Assembly: GCA_030435675.1 (NCBI GenBank)
Contig: CM059621.1
Span: 1,364,001-1,428,000 of the forward strand
Reading direction: 5' to 3'
DNA length: 64,000 nt
DNA from: Steinernema hermaphroditum
Taxonomy: Eukaryota; Nematoda; Chromadorea; Rhabditida; Steinernematidae
The notes beneath the pieces are model-generated. The model did not search any database, was not told where the DNA came from, and saw nothing but the letters and a program-made list of their open reading frames with translations. The translations under genes and the position numbers were made by a program. Shown piece by piece: positions 1-12,241 of the stretch (position 1 is its first letter; each line of letters opens with the position of its first letter).

Positions 1-1895
1 TCTGAAGTCCAACATTGTAGTTTCTTTACTTGACCGCGTGGTTCTCTTATGGTTCAGGCAAATAATTCCCCACGGTTTGTAAGGTCGTAGGATATTTCCA
101 AAGTATGCGAAGTGTGGGTAGTCTAGACAACAGCCGTTGATCGTGTGTTGTGCTAGACTGTAGTCTGACTGGGTTCTCTTCTCTAGGGAGCTGATGCGTT
201 GTGTGCTATATCATACGGTGGTCTTCCTGTACTGTGCTTATAACCCTAAGCAATCCCAAATGGTGGTAACGCTTTTATGAAGCAGACTATCAAGAACTAC
301 AGCTATTGCAGCTTTGAACTATGCAGATTTTAAGGCTCGTTTTCGATTTGAAAGACCTTTGAAATCAGCCACAAAAAGATGTATACGGTGCGCATCTTAC
401 GTTGTCTGTTGATCTGACCCGCCTCAGATCGAGCTCTCAAAATTGGTTCGGGTGTAGGCATACGGTATTGAACCCTAGCCCGCCTTTGGAACAGTTCGGC
501 GACATTCAGATTTTGTTGTGACACGGGTGATAGACGAGGAACTGATGACTGATGCTTTTGAAGGTCTATGTTATGATCTTGACAGATGTTCGCTGCGTCA
601 CGATATATACATAAATTTTTTTGCAAAGTTTATGAAATTTAGGGAGTCTAGACAATGTTTGTCATCTTAGCGTCATCAATGTTATGATGAACTGCGCCAC
701 CTGTACATTCACACCCTACGGTCTTTGAACATTACTTGAACAACCCTTGGACTATTCGTCTACTATACGTAACAGATTCTTTCAGTAAAACAAAAATGCC
801 GTGTTCTTCCTGTTCGGAAATATCCTATCCCTTACGTAATACGTTCGATTTCTATTCACGGTTATTTTCGATCATAATCATAGGAATGAAACGAGAGGCA
901 GACGGTGATTTCACACACGAAAACATGATGGTTTTCTTTTGGTGCATGTGAGTTTCGGTCGCAAACAAGGAACACATGACTCATTTACTCACGCTTCTGT
1001 TAACGACCACATATACAATGGCTATTCAAGATTTGTAACAATGTGTGATACGTAACGTCGGGAGAGTTTATATACAGCGGCCGATTACTGATTACCGTAT
1101 TTCTCAAGATAGAAGACGATGTCGTTTTCTAGTCTACTGTGTCCATGTACAGGAGCTCGTGTAAGATATATCATGCAGATTTTGAAGTGAAGCTCACGCG
1201 CAAAAATACTTTCATTTGAGTGTTACGAAAATAGGCATATGAAGTCCGCAGCCGAGAACATCGGTCCCCAGAGATAGCTATGTATAACCTGATGCACAAA
1301 CAGTTCTGTAAGTGCTCATAGCATTATTACAAGTAGCCCGTGCATATGAACATATTATGTGGTCTGTGTTGGTAATTCAACTTCTTTTCTTTGTTAGTTT
1401 TCTTCTTGTTTTGTTCAAGTTGATGGTCCAGTCCTCGCCCTTTATTCTCTGGGGAAAACGAGTTCGACGTGCTCGAGGCGTGCTCGAACTATGATGACAG
1501 CATGTCTGCTTTTGTGCCATTCTATGTACACAACATACCCTAACTATCATTTGTGAATAACAATTGTGTAGAATACGTTATTTTTGCGTATTATTTTCGA
1601 GACGTATATAAATCTGTTGTTTCAACAAATCACACTAGTTGCCACAAATGTGAGGCACAGGCTATGTGCTTTCTTCTGGACCGCGAAGCGTGTTCAGAAC
1701 AGGAAGAATAGCAGCTACCCGAACTCGCGATCCTTTATTCCCACATACGCTTCCTATCGCTTTATTTTATGAACAAAGGAATAATTGTGTTTAGAGCGAA
1801 AAGGCTCCGATATTCACATGTGTAATTGAATATTTGTGTAATTGTTGATCCCCTCCAAGTTCGTATTATTGTTCTCATTGCTTTTCAGTGATACG
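1..1895. other. No gene recognised
   Basis: Only short open frames without signal peptide, recognisable domain or supporting splice pattern are seen. One frame near 1312-1490 has a hydrophobic stretch but begins with GTG and is not credible. The segment is AT-rich and probably the 5' intergenic region of the Srx gene that begins at 1896. Confidence 0.5.
1881..1888 (+). promoter_or_regulatory. Putative splice-leader acceptor of srx gene A
   Basis: A nematode-type acceptor (pyrimidines then TTTTCAG) lies 7 nt before the ATG at 1896, with no evident upstream exon. In nematodes this arrangement is typical of spliced-leader addition; that it is used here is inference. Confidence 0.4.
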
Positions 1896-3216
1896 ATGAA
1901 TGCCACTACGTTCGTATATGGGAGCGAGCTACAGGGACGCGGTTCTGCAACCAGCACCGATTTGGCTTTTGGATCGCTCACCACTCTGGTAGATACATAT
2001 CCAAGTAGTCGTATTGGGTAGTTATCTATTCAGATTGGCGTGAGCGCATTTCTCGGCGGTCTGCTCAACTTTTATCTCATCAAGAATGTGAAGACGTTTC
2101 ACAACGCATTTGGCTTCTTCTGGGGCGCGAGAACTGTAGGAGAACTGGGAAACGAGTTCGTCTACGCCGCTTACACCGGACCTGTTACTATCCTGTAAGT
2201 TCTTTTATTGTGCAGCGAGGCAACCTTATTCAACTCTGTTCAAAAATCGCAGATGTTTTTAACGGAAAAGACACGGTTCATATTGCAGACAACCCACAAA
2301 CATCCCCCCGCACGTTGGCATCTTCTTCTACCACTTCGGCTTCGCATTCACCTACATCCAGTGCGTCATGCACTGGGCCGTAGCCCTCAATCGTCTTGTG
2401 GCCGTTTGGTTCCCGATGTACTATAGGACGATCTTCAGCGCAAAGCTGTGTGTAACCGTAGTTGCTGTCATAGTTGCAAAAGCGCTCATAATCATTGGGC
2501 TTTATTTCAGTATGTGCCTGTTAAAATTGTAGATTTCTATCGAAATGTTTCAGTTTTCCCTTGCAATCACATCGGCTACAGTCCGCGCTTCCACGAAAAT
2601 GTCTTCGTTAAATGTTCGCCTGATCTGGGCAGGGATTACTCTCTCATTGCGCCGCTCCTATACAAGACGTGCTTCTCTGTGGCTTGTGCAGGAACAGGAG
2701 TCATCAACTTCATAACGTTCATCAAGATAGCGTACATCAGAATCGTGAGTGCACTTTTGTTTTTCTGCCACAAACACATCTTTTCAGACCTCCAAGTTGG
2801 CCTATCATCAGAAAGAGTTCAAACGGGATGTTCGGCTATTCAGTCTGGTATAGTCGCAGTCGCCCGCATGGTCCATATGGTTTCATAAATTTTCAGGGTG
2901 TGGTCCAAGATATTGTGATGACAGGAGTCGTGGCCACGGTAATCTTCTGTAACAACGACAAAGGAACGTCAGACATCGGCGTTCTTCTCAGCTATGACGG
3001 AATTGTTTTCATTTATATTGTTAACACGTAAGAATGCGACATTTTTGGGTTGGACGATTTGCCATATTTAGCGCCTCGATGGTGTTTTTCAACAAGGAAT
3101 GTCGTCGCTTCCTCCTTCGGGGAATGAAAACGAACGTCGTCTTCTCGACTCAACTACACAGTCAACAAAGCGAATCATATGCTCATCGCGAACCAAGTGG
3201 AACCATGCACAAATGA
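1896..3216 (+). CDS. Srx-family 7TM chemoreceptor (copy A)
   Basis: Seven-exon serpentine receptor of 333 aa. Exons: 1896-1988, 2034-2194, 2289-2509, 2554-2744, 2788-2847, 2897-3027, 3072-3216 (1002 nt, in frame throughout). The N-terminus has the FVYGSELQGRG motif shared by the copies in this window. Exon 3 carries the Srx signature around the TM3/intracellular loop: a conserved Cys and His followed by ALNRLVAV and a YYRTIF-like motif. Exon 4 has the FPCNHIGYSPRF loop. Srx proteins are nematode chemosensory GPCRs expected in ciliated sensory neurons (family knowledge). Exon lengths are nearly identical to the other four Srx genes here. No broken codon was found, so it looks functional. The start is chosen by homology of the first 31 codons and by the acceptor just upstream. 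Confidence 0.88.
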
Positions 3217-3364
3217 GAGCTGTGAATGCTCGATGCTTAAATGATCTCATTCATATAGTAATATTATATTTCAGGACTGCGCTTATCAAGCTCATATGTT
3301 TGTACTTTGTATCTTTTTGGACCGCATTATGTGTTTTTTATTGTATTCGGTGTGTCGCGGACTT

Positions 3365-3590
3365 ATATATTTTGAACATGAATAAATCCTCCATGTGGAA
3401 ATGGACAGCTGACGGATCTGCCAATCTGTGTCTGTCTGTGTGTGGAACCAGGTCGGCGTGGGCCCCAAAATAAGGAATCGAGGGCTGCGTCGAAGCAACT
3501 CCGAGCGATCACAAATCGAACGCGTTCGCAATGAGCCAAACGGACAGTTTGAAAGCGACCGGTTCACTGGATCTATGCCTTAGAAGCCAA
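3365..3590 (+). repeat. Dispersed repeat family 1, copy 1
   Basis: About 200 bp immediately 3' of srx A. It shares an ordered set of blocks with 20310-20487 (opposite strand) and 28884-29020: a gac(g/t)gatc-type block, a CTGT/GTGTG-rich block, a variable middle, then a block close to gcaatgagccaaacggacag. No open frame or clear terminal repeat was seen, so it is probably a non-autonomous element. Confidence 0.6.
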
Positions 3591-5691
3591 TAGCCCACCA
3601 ATTGTCTATAGGGTTAGACTGCGATAAACACGAATCTATGAGCGTCAATCTCGCCGCTATGCCCCTCCACAGCAAATTCTTTTTCTAATCTTGCACAGAA
3701 GATGATGTTCTCCGACGCAGACCTACGCCACCTTCGACAATAACAGATGGTTCAAAAGCAGGACGGTCACGGGTCCCAGGTGAAAACTATGGTGGGTAAA
3801 CACGTCAACATATCTTTGTGGCTTGTGAGTACCAGTCGTAGACCAGTGAAATATGGCTGACAAGATGTATGCTTCCTTGTTTTGATCGTTTAGTTTCAAT
3901 TCAGGTAATTAGCAAATCGTTGATGAGCTATGCGTAAGAATTTCAACATTTTTTTTTCTTTCCCGAATAGTACATGCTCAGTGCATTACGTAAACCTTAG
4001 ATTAGTTAATTAGATTTATCATATCGGAGTGAGGATCGCTAGGTTTTTCTCATATTTGAGTGGGGGCGGTCAGCTTTACACGCACCCACTGTGCCTTAGC
4101 GACATTTCTACACACATACCCCTTGTTCTTTCCTACACGCGACGGGGTTTATGCACTCGGCAAGGCACCGAGGGTGCACGTAGCACCTCTAAGCACCGCG
4201 CTTACACGCTGCGTGAGGCTATTTTAACAAAGCTCTCTGTACCTAGTGGAATTCATGTATATTTCAAGGAGCTTCCAGGCGCCTGCACATCGTGACATCC
4301 GTGACATTCAGGTGATTGAATGTATACCGCTTTTTCGCAATCGCTGACGTTGAATGACATACACGTAGTTCATAAGATATTGCTTATAATTGGCTTTGGA
4401 ACTGTCAGGCGTGATGCACGCAGGTCGGATTGAGTCCACTATGAAACCGTAGGCATTGCTGAGTTTGTAATCATATAACATTATTTTATCACTAAGAAAT
4501 CACCTGATATAGCTGAAATTTTGCACAAATGTAGTGTATTATTCTTTTTGTTATTCTTTTTTTTCCGGTTCGGTGAGGTTGTTGCTGCTGCATGTGTGAG
4601 TTTTCCGGATTCCGGAGGGAATTCCGACGCCCGACACTGCGCGAGATGTTATCCCGAAGGAAGCCCGACTCTGTGAGGATACCACCATAAGCGACGACGC
4701 AACTTTCGGTCCAGGGACCGAAGCAGATGAGAACTCCGGAGCCCTGTGAGTCGCAACTGCCCCAAAGAAGAATCGGTTCCCTCGGCACTTCCGGAATTTA
4801 ACCGAAGCCCATATGTGGCATGAAGTGCTCCGCTACCGCTCGGTTGTCCGCGATGTCCTCTGTTTTGTCTATTTCTGGTGTTATGCAATCCTTATTCATG
4901 AAATAAGCTCAAAGTCGAAAGTATGATTCCTGCAAAATATTAGTGTACACTCACGTACACGCGTATTAAAAAGGGTGTCTTTTCTCACAGACACGACATT
5001 CAATACTTACCGGTGATTCGTAAGAAATCCAATATCTGCTTAAAGAACATCTGGTATCCTTTTTAGTATGAGCAGAGTGTGTATGGACCACTACAATTTT
5101 GCAGCAGTAATGCGCTCTAGTTGTAGCATTAATGTGCCAAATTTCATCTGAATCGGCGCGGGGTACTTTCCGATATTCCCGTGACAGTGTTGGGTATATC
5201 TATAGTTGGCGTTCATGCTTGTTTTTGAGCGTAAATCCAACACCGTAGCTCGTTTTATTAGTTGAACTTATAGGAAAACAGAACTAATCCTTCCCAGAGG
5301 GGATGTGCACTTCTACGAACACAATGATGTTTGAATTTAACCTGTAAGAACTTTCGCTTATTGTCATGTTGATAGCCACCTGAGTGCAGGATTTACTTTC
5401 AAATAGTCAACATTAAAGTCTTGGGAATATTTCCCGATTTCGATTCATGGAAAGCTTTAGATGCTTAACTTGTTTATCTTAGTTTCGCCGATGTGTAGCT
5501 AGGGGATACAGTAATTGCATTCATTACCACATTTATATCTTCACGTGTTAGTTATTTATAGTTTTTCATTGTTTTCCAAATGCGTTTTGCAGTTAAAATT
5601 TATTCATTGCCTATCCATGTGCGTTCGTTTCCTATAAAACAGAACATGATAAAAGCCGATTATATTCCTTATTGTTTTCATTTCAGCTGTG
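3591..5691. other. Intergenic, no gene recognised
   Basis: No supported coding exon on either strand. It contains one copy of dispersed repeat family 2 (4574-4890). The last 100 bp lead into the Srx pseudogene at 5692 and end with a TTTCAG acceptor at 5681-5686, six bases before its ATG. Confidence 0.5.
4574..4890 (-). repeat. Dispersed repeat family 2, copy a
   Basis: Read on the minus strand this aligns with 52625-53135. Shared landmarks include a gaattccctc(t/c)ggaa-like block next to TTTTCCGG, ccttcgggat.acatctcgcg, a CAACT.TCGG block, and the end block gacatcctctgtttgtctat. The copies are well diverged. A short frame can be read in each but is not convincingly conserved, so I treat it as a repeat rather than a gene. 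Confidence 0.6.
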
Positions 5692-7020
5692 ATGAATACG
5701 TCCTTGTTTGTCTACGGTAGCGAGCTGCAAGGAAGGGGCTACGCTACGAGTACAGATTTGGCTTTCGGCTGGTGTACAACAGTGGTATGATACTAAAGAA
5801 TAACTTATCTGGACTGATGGCTATTTGCAGGGAGGAATCGTGGCGTTCTTCGGAGCCATCCTGAACTTCTACCTGATAAAGAATGTCAAGACCTTCCACA
5901 GCGCTTTCGGATTCTTCTGGGGTGCCCGCACAGTTGGAGAGCTTGGAAGCGACTTCGTCTATGGAGTGTACACGGGACCCATCACCATCCTGTAAGTTAG
6001 ACTTGCACATTGGCAAAAAAGAGGGGTTTTTGAGAGGGTAGTATATTGCCATGACTTTCATGAAGAACATATTGGACTAATATGTATCACTTAGGCAACC
6101 CACGAATATTCCTCCAAATCTAAGCATCTTCGCTTATCATTTCGCCTTCGTGTTCACCTACATCCAGTGCGTTATGCACTAGGCAGTCGCCCTCAACCGT
6201 CTGGTCGCCGTGTGCTTCCCGATTTACTACAGAAAAATCTTCAACAAGAAGCTCTGTGTGGCTGTAGTAGTGGCCATATGTGTGAAGGCTCTCATGATCA
6301 TGTTGCTCTACTTCAGTAAGGCCCCATAATACCTTACTATGTCCCACATCACAATCTAGTCTTTCCCTGCAACCATATCGGCTACAGTCCTCGGTTCCAC
6401 GAGAACGTCTTCATCAAGTGCTCAGCCGACTTAGACAGAGATTATTCACTCATTGCCCCAGTACTCTACAAAACTTGTTTCACTGTGGCCTGTGCCGGGA
6501 CCGGAGTCGTCAACCTCATCACTTTTGGCAAGATTGCCCATATCAGATTGGTTGGTGCAATGTATAATGGCAAATAATCACATAGTTTTCAGACGTCAAA
6601 AGTGGCCTACCATGGAAAAGAGTTCAAAAGGGACGTGAGGCTCTTTTCATTGGTAGGTACTGCCTGAAATTCATGTGAGTATTGTGAAATTCCAGGGTGT
6701 CGTTCAAGACGTTTGCATGACAGTCGTGGTCGCTGCAATTATCGCTTGTAACAACGATATAGACGCGCCACTAATTGGTATTATACTTAGCTATGACGGA
6801 TTAGTGTTCATCTACATTATTAATACGTAAGTCCTGATTATAAATCAGTGCCATTAAGCTATAAATACATAGGCTTGTAATGGTGTTGTTCAATCCTGAA
6901 TGTCGCGTTCTACTTCTTCGCAAAGCAGGCCTATCCAATTCCGTATCAAGCTATGTGAATAACCTCGCAACAATCCACAAATCACGAGCACAAGTCAGCG
7001 AGTTCTCGCACGGCATTTGA
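5692..7020 (+). pseudogene. Srx-family 7TM receptor, nonsense pseudogene (copy B)
   Basis: All seven exons are present: 5692-5784, 5831-5991, 6095-6315, 6360-6550, 6593-6652, 6696-6826, 6873-7020 (1005 nt). Splice sites and frame are otherwise intact, and the exon lengths match gene A. In exon 3 the codon for the Trp of the HWA.ALNR motif, TGG in all intact copies of this sub-group, is TAG at 6180-6182. This truncates the protein in TM3 before the receptor core is complete. The nearest relative is the intact minus-strand copy at 19048-20837. The single lesion in an otherwise open frame suggests recent inactivation, a null allele, or an assembly/base error. Confidence 0.85.
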
Positions 7021-7104
7021 ACATATTTGAAATATAGCGACCCTGTTCGAACTTTATAAATAAGTCCAAATAGTGAAATTGTTATTTTAACGTTGGTACG
7101 AGTT

Positions 7105-7335
7105 TCAAGAGTTTATTTCTTGTGGATATGTACGCATGACATCTCGCAAGGCGTAAGCTAACAAGGGACTGTTCCCAAGTGATACGCGCAGATCGAGCTG
7201 ATATTTCCCTCTGGAAGTCAGAAAACTTACAACTGCCACAGGGTTTGCTGTCTGACTAATCGGGCCCTCAGAGAGCGACCGAGGACACCGACCGCTCGCC
7301 ACCGCGACATGAGTGAGACCGCTGTCGATTTATTG
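7105..7335 (+). repeat. Dispersed repeat family 2, copy b (partial)
   Basis: Aligns with about 53005-53135: ccctctggaag, gccacagggtttgc, ctcagagagcgaccg, a caccgaccgctcgccac block and gtgagac. This copy holds mainly the end missing from the 4574-4890 copy. Confidence 0.6.
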
Positions 7336-7902
7336 TATTCATTTTTTTCTTTCCTTTCCTAAATCGACCATGTAAATTCCGTACAACGTAACAGAAATGT
7401 ACTTATATTTTCATGCTGAACTATTCTTATTTCTTCTTGAGGAACAGTACTTTTTGTGTTGCATGTGCTGAAATGAGCAAGCACAACAGTGTTTCGGGAG
7501 TTTACGAAATGCTGCGAGAGTACATCCGCCTTGTTACTCAATGATATCCTTAGAGTACGATCAACGTCGACGGTGCGATAGGCGTCTTTCTTTCGCAAAA
7601 ATGAGACGTCCGCGCGGAGTCAGAGCGTGATGCCGATCGAGTCCAAGTCCGGACTTGTTTTCGGATTCGTCGACACCGCTGATGTTGACTGGAGGAAAAT
7701 ACTGTTGTAACAAATAGACAAATCATTGTAAGCAGTCCATCTCATATCATGATTGCGCCAATAACAGTTGTTAAAGTCAAAAAGCACAAACAAGGAACTG
7801 ATCGGAACGGAGAACGCCTAGTGAACAAACCGGTCCAAATTTTCGTCTTCAAAAGGGCTCTTCATGTTATCATACAGGCAGTCATCAAAACACCAAGGAC
7901 CT
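7336..7902. other. Intergenic, no gene recognised
   Basis: No coding exon with domain or splice support. The small frames here overlap the start of the astacin pseudogene or lie in unrelated sequence. Confidence 0.5.
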
Positions 7903-9266
7903 ATGGTTATCTTAGTCATATTTTTGTCCATTCTCTCTCTTGTTTCTTCTGTGAGATTTCGAAGGACGATAAACGACGATAACAGCCCGGAGTATCTATG
8001 GCAGACTGACCGACCGATACCTTTCACGTTTAACGGTGACTTCGGTATGTTGAGCATATATGCTCTATATTGCAAGTGATATTTAGCGGAAAGCAACCGA
8101 CCAGGAGTGAGAGATGTTTTCCATGCCATTCAGTCGAAGACTTGCCTCACCTTCAAGGAAGTCCCTTTCAGTTCGGTTACCAAGAAAAGCGAGACAACCA
8201 TTGCATTTACTAATGGAACAAAATGCACAACGGCGCAAATAGGGAAGAACGGGGCTTTAGCTCAGTATCCTATTATTCTCAGCGAGGATATGTGCCGAAT
8301 GGTACGTAACAGTGATTTGTCAATGTATATTTAGCATAGCTTTTAGCCGGTCAACTACTTCGAGCATATATTTTATGCGTTAGGGCTTCAGTCCACTCAG
8401 CAGTGATCTGATAGAGACGAGTACATTACAGTTTACGAGGACAGAATTCTACCTCAAAGGCGGGCGGACTTTGAAAAGTACTCTCCCGAGAACAGTAAGA
8501 ACTTCGACGTCCCGTATGATTTCGATAGTCTCATGCACGTCACCCCAGGTACAATTCGCTATTTGTTGACTTTTCCTAAGATATTTTAAGACGTACTGCG
8601 CATTAACGAAAATGAACCGACCATCATAGCCAAGGATCCGCTATATCAGTCTGCTGTGGGAAGAAATATATACGCCGCTTCCCACTCGGACTACCTCCAA
8701 CTCAACCGTCTCTACAAGTGCCTTGACAAGTGCGAGGCGGATAAAAATGCTTGTGAGAATGGGGGTTATGTGAACCCACATAAGTGTTCGGAATGCTCCT
8801 GTCCTCGGGGATTTACCGGCCCTGTGTGCACCGAACTAGATTACGACGAAGCTAGGCATAAAGGATGCGGAGGCCACATCAATGTGACGGACACTTGGGA
8901 AGAATTGAGTATTAAAAGAGAGGCAAACAAAAACAATATTTCTTGCCACTGGTTCCTTCACGTAAGCAAGGCTGCTTATATGTAATCACATCTATGGTAT
9001 TACAGGCACCGAAGGGTAGAGACATTGAGATCAAGGTAGCTACCGTCGCCCCGGAGAACCAGAGCTGCACCACCTTTACCAAAATATGGCTCGAAATCCG
9101 CTTTCGAAATTTTATTGTGGGTGGGTACAAGTTCTTCTGTCAAGATCAACTCCCAAAACTCCCCATCAAGAATTTTGGAGACTTTGTTGTGGTCACCCTA
9201 AGCCAAGACTATAACGATTCGACGGAGTTTTCGCTTCTTCACAGAACAGGACCCAATGACGAGTAG
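7903..9266 (+). pseudogene. Inactivated astacin metalloprotease (EGF/CUB type)
   Basis: Five exons can be joined: 7903-8044, 8087-8301, 8347-8548, 8591-8961, 9006-9266. The product would start with a signal peptide (MVILVIFLSILSLVSS), run directly into an RFRR processing site and an astacin core, then an EGF-like module (Cys-rich stretch ending CSCPRGFTG) and a CUB-like C-terminus starting at CGGHINV. The normal acidic/basic propeptide is missing. At the place of HExxHxxGxxH the reading is EHIFYALGLQS (codons 125-135), so none of the three zinc His is in register. Codon 139 is TGA (8404-8406), followed in frame by SDRDEYI and a recognisable Met-turn region (SLMHV). The rest of the frame is clean. 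It is a dead protease gene; a protease-dead homologue would still need the TGA bypassed. Confidence 0.8.
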
Positions 9267-10155
9267 ATAAAAAAGTATTTGACGCATTTCTTCTTACACT
9301 ACTTCTATGTTGTCGAAAATAAACGCCTGTCAGTGACGTTTCGGTAGTTCGAGGGTCATTTAGCTTGAAACAGAATACACGTTTTGTCTCTTTTGATCCT
9401 TACAAGGAACAGGTTCATGTGAGTGTCCTTTTGAAAGCACGTACCAGAGTTGAGTCCGGCCATAGTAACGCTGTTTTGATCTGGAATTGCACTCTTCACA
9501 GTCGAAAATCGTGCGCACGGGCCCGTCGGAAGGTTTTTGTGGTTTCAGAGCTCTCACAGGCGTGTTCTCGAATACTGTTTTTGGCGACTGAAGATTCCTA
9601 TGAGTACTTCTCGAAGACGCGATGAGGCAGCTCGATCAAGGCGTGTCCGATCCTGTGGTTATTCTTCTTGAGTTTTGCGATTTCTTTATGCCTGACCTGT
9701 GGTCGTGGTCGGCCTTACGTCACTAAGTGCATTCAGATTAGCGCCCCGGACTGTTATTGCGGGAAGCCCTTCTCTCGCAACAAGCGCGGAAAATGTCTTA
9801 AGCGAGAGGAATGCCCGAAGAACGAAAGAAATACTCTCAACTTCAACTTCAATACAAATTTTATGTCCTTTTATATTGACCAACTACAACGAACCGAAGC
9901 GCTTATGTGGAAGACCTCGTGTAAGATGGGCAGACGAAGATTCTACCAGGCCGCTCGAACGAAGCTTTGAATGCTGATTGGTTGTCATATTGTGAAAGTT
10001 ACGTTCGTTGTGAATCGAGATAGCTAATAAATGTAAAATGTAAAAAAATGTATGCTTTGAGTAGACTGCATGCATAATAAATCAGTTATTTATTGCAACA
10101 GGACCATTTGTAATGTAAAAACAAATGAATCAAAAGCCGCGCCTTGTATTCCCCC
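9267..10155. other. Intergenic with a possible inhibitor fragment
   Basis: Apart from the TIL-like stretch at 9689-9832, nothing coding is supported. Just after it, one frame reads a GRPRVRWADE motif reminiscent of retroelement polyprotein C-termini, but this is too short to call. Confidence 0.4.
9689..9832 (+). pseudogene. TIL-type (trypsin-inhibitor-like) Cys-rich domain fragment
   Basis: The frame at 9668-9970 contains the Cys pattern of the second half of a TIL domain: TCGRG, KCIQ, APDCYCG, then FSRNKRGKC and EECP. TIL domains inhibit serine proteases and are common in secreted nematode proteins (family knowledge). The first half of the module (the CG..E...C..CP part) and a signal peptide were not found upstream, so this is either one exon of a missed gene or a remnant. 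Confidence 0.4.
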
Positions 10156-12206
10156 TTATTGGAGAACTGAAACAGTAGATAAATCTGTACACAAGCTAGC
10201 GTTTTCATGCATACCAGCGCGATAAGTCAAGGTGAAGTCAGTATAGTAGTAGTAGGTGAAGGCCTGGACAACGAGGAGCTCGTTGTTCGAGACTTGAGAC
10301 CAATAATATTGGTCAGGACAGCAGAATCTGAACAAGGGTCATCGCGTATGGAGTGACATGTCTACCTGTAGCCCTCGGGCTTCTTGTCGCTGTCCCATTT
10401 GACATCGACACCGCCCCAGTGGCACTCTTCAGCGCACTGAGCATCATCAGCGCCGTCATATCCAACGCGCTGCAAGTAGAACTCGACCTTTTGGCCGGCA
10501 GGAGCCTTGATCCACCACGTGCACTTGGACGCATTTTGTGTTTCGGCATATTGACCATTTCCGACAGTTTTCGTGACGGTAAGATCTTGCCAATTGCTCG
10601 TGGCAGTCAGGGTGCTTCCACACGTGGCAGCGACGTTGCTGGATGGCTCGCGAGCGGAGCAGTCGCTTCCTCCGAAACCACTCGGACACTGACACACACT
10701 GCAGCTGTTCGGATTGCGCTGTCCACCGTTCTGGCATGTGACGCTTGAAGAGGAGCAGCGATCTAGTGCTTCGATATTTATAAGTTCAGGAATTTCCAAC
10801 TCTACCGTAGCATTTGTACAAGTTGTTAATCAGAGTTACGTCGGTGAAAGTGGGTATACGGCTACCTCCGATGGCCAGCTGAGCCAAGAAATCGTTGGCA
10901 TAGATGGTTGGCGAGCTCTTGTTGACAGCGAAAGCGCTGAACGGAAAATTGCACATTTTCTTTGTCTTGTCTTACTTACTTCGCCTCGTAGTGCATAATA
11001 CTACGAGTATCGTAGCGCATACCGTAGTTGTAGTTAACAGAAGAATCGACTATCTGGAAGTTGTACATCTTGGCCGGCTGAAATGAAATGTACATTTTAA
11101 GAAATGCCACAGTATTGCTTTACGATAATATTTGCAGTATCCAGCCACACCCAGTTGTCTCTATCGTAGCGCACCTGTCCATGGAACATTCCCAGAGCGT
11201 GACCAATTTCGTGCGCAGCAATGTCGGTCTGAAGAGCAGAATAGAACAGAAAACGTGGAACCTACATATTGACATCCCGATCCGAGCGATATGTCCTGAG
11301 TTGTTACTCCAGAGGTGAGTCTTCCAATACTGCTGAAGCAGCCACTACCGACATAGAAGCGGATAACAGGCGAGACGGCGCTGTTGCTGGGACTGGTCAC
11401 TTGCGTGAACTTGACACAAGTGTTGCCCTGCCAGAACGCAATGGCTGCTTTGACAGCGTTGATGTGATCGGTGGCTAAAATGAGGTGGTTTTAGGCGATT
11501 TAAGCAGCGCACTGTACTCAGCGATGAGTCAAACATGTACGGTACTCCTTGAGTCCATGTGTCGGCTGGATAGGCAGAGTCCACTTTTGTCTGTCGTTTT
11601 CTTCGAAGAGATGGAGTGGTGTCGATGAGACCGTACACATCTTTCAGTTGATCACTGCAAGAAGATATTCACAAACGTCAGAAAAAAAGACGGATGCGGC
11701 CTTCTAAACGAAAAGCCTTACATCGTCAGATCCTGATCGCCGTCCCAAAGGGCTTCGTCCAATCCAAGAGCACCGTTGATATCAGCGATACTCGGACGGC
11801 CCTTCGGTTTCTTCGTGAAAGGTTTTACAGGCACATCCTTGACCTTCCTCTTCTTCTGAACAAAAGGGAGCTGAGCAGCGCTAGTATGACATATCTCAAA
11901 CCTTATCTTCCTCTTTCTTCTTTAAGAATTCCTCCTTCTTCTTCTCATGTACGGCTTTGATCTTAGCACCAATGCGATCCTTGTTGGCATTGATGAAATC
12001 GGCGATTTTTTCGTAATGATCAGGGGAAAGTCCGGTCAGTCCACCGACTTTTTCTTTTGTCTGAACGGCACCATATCACAACGAGTCGCGCTTCGAACCT
12101 GTGTCAGAAGAGCAGCTCCTTTGAGAGGAATTGAGGGGGTTGGAAGTGCGTATACAAACGCTAAGAAAACGACGAGTAGGGCGAAGGCAGAATGCATTGA
12201 AGCCAT
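10156..12206 (-). CDS. Astacin metalloprotease with EGF and CUB domains (copy 1)
   Basis: Eleven exons on the minus strand: 12206-12099, 12060-11902, 11855-11722, 11654-11518, 11474-11266, 11228-11124, 11077-10980, 10936-10806, 10762-10366, 10327-10215, 10166-10156; 533 aa, no lesion. Order: signal peptide (about 1-20), Lys-rich propeptide with a WDGD motif (the family's aspartate switch, about 126-129), RRKR cleavage site (151-154), astacin domain with HEIGHALGMFH (255-265) and Met-turn SIMHY (about 310-314), EGF-like module (about 363-395), CUB domain (about 408-528). A secreted zinc endopeptidase of the NAS class. Almost identical to the plus-strand copies at 31869 and 53673, and lies directly downstream of a matching four-TM gene. 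AATAAA lies 3' of the stop. Confidence 0.92.
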
Positions 12207-12233
12207 TGTTGAGAAACCACTTGTACTGGCCTG

Positions 12234-12241
12234 CTTTTATA
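12234..12241 (-). promoter_or_regulatory. TATA box of astacin copy 1
   Basis: TATAAAAG on the minus strand, about 35 nt before the ATG, at the same position as in the other two near-identical copies. It implies a very short 5' leader. Confidence 0.55.

Noticed and set aside
8404..8406. TGA in the astacin pseudogene read as a selenocysteine codon
   Set aside because: The site aligns with an ordinary residue of the family, no SECIS-like structure was recognised, nematode selenoprotein use is extremely limited, and the zinc ligands are already lost.
9884..9977. GRPRVRWADE motif as a LINE polyprotein end
   Set aside because: A ten-residue motif with no reverse transcriptase or endonuclease sequence nearby is not enough.
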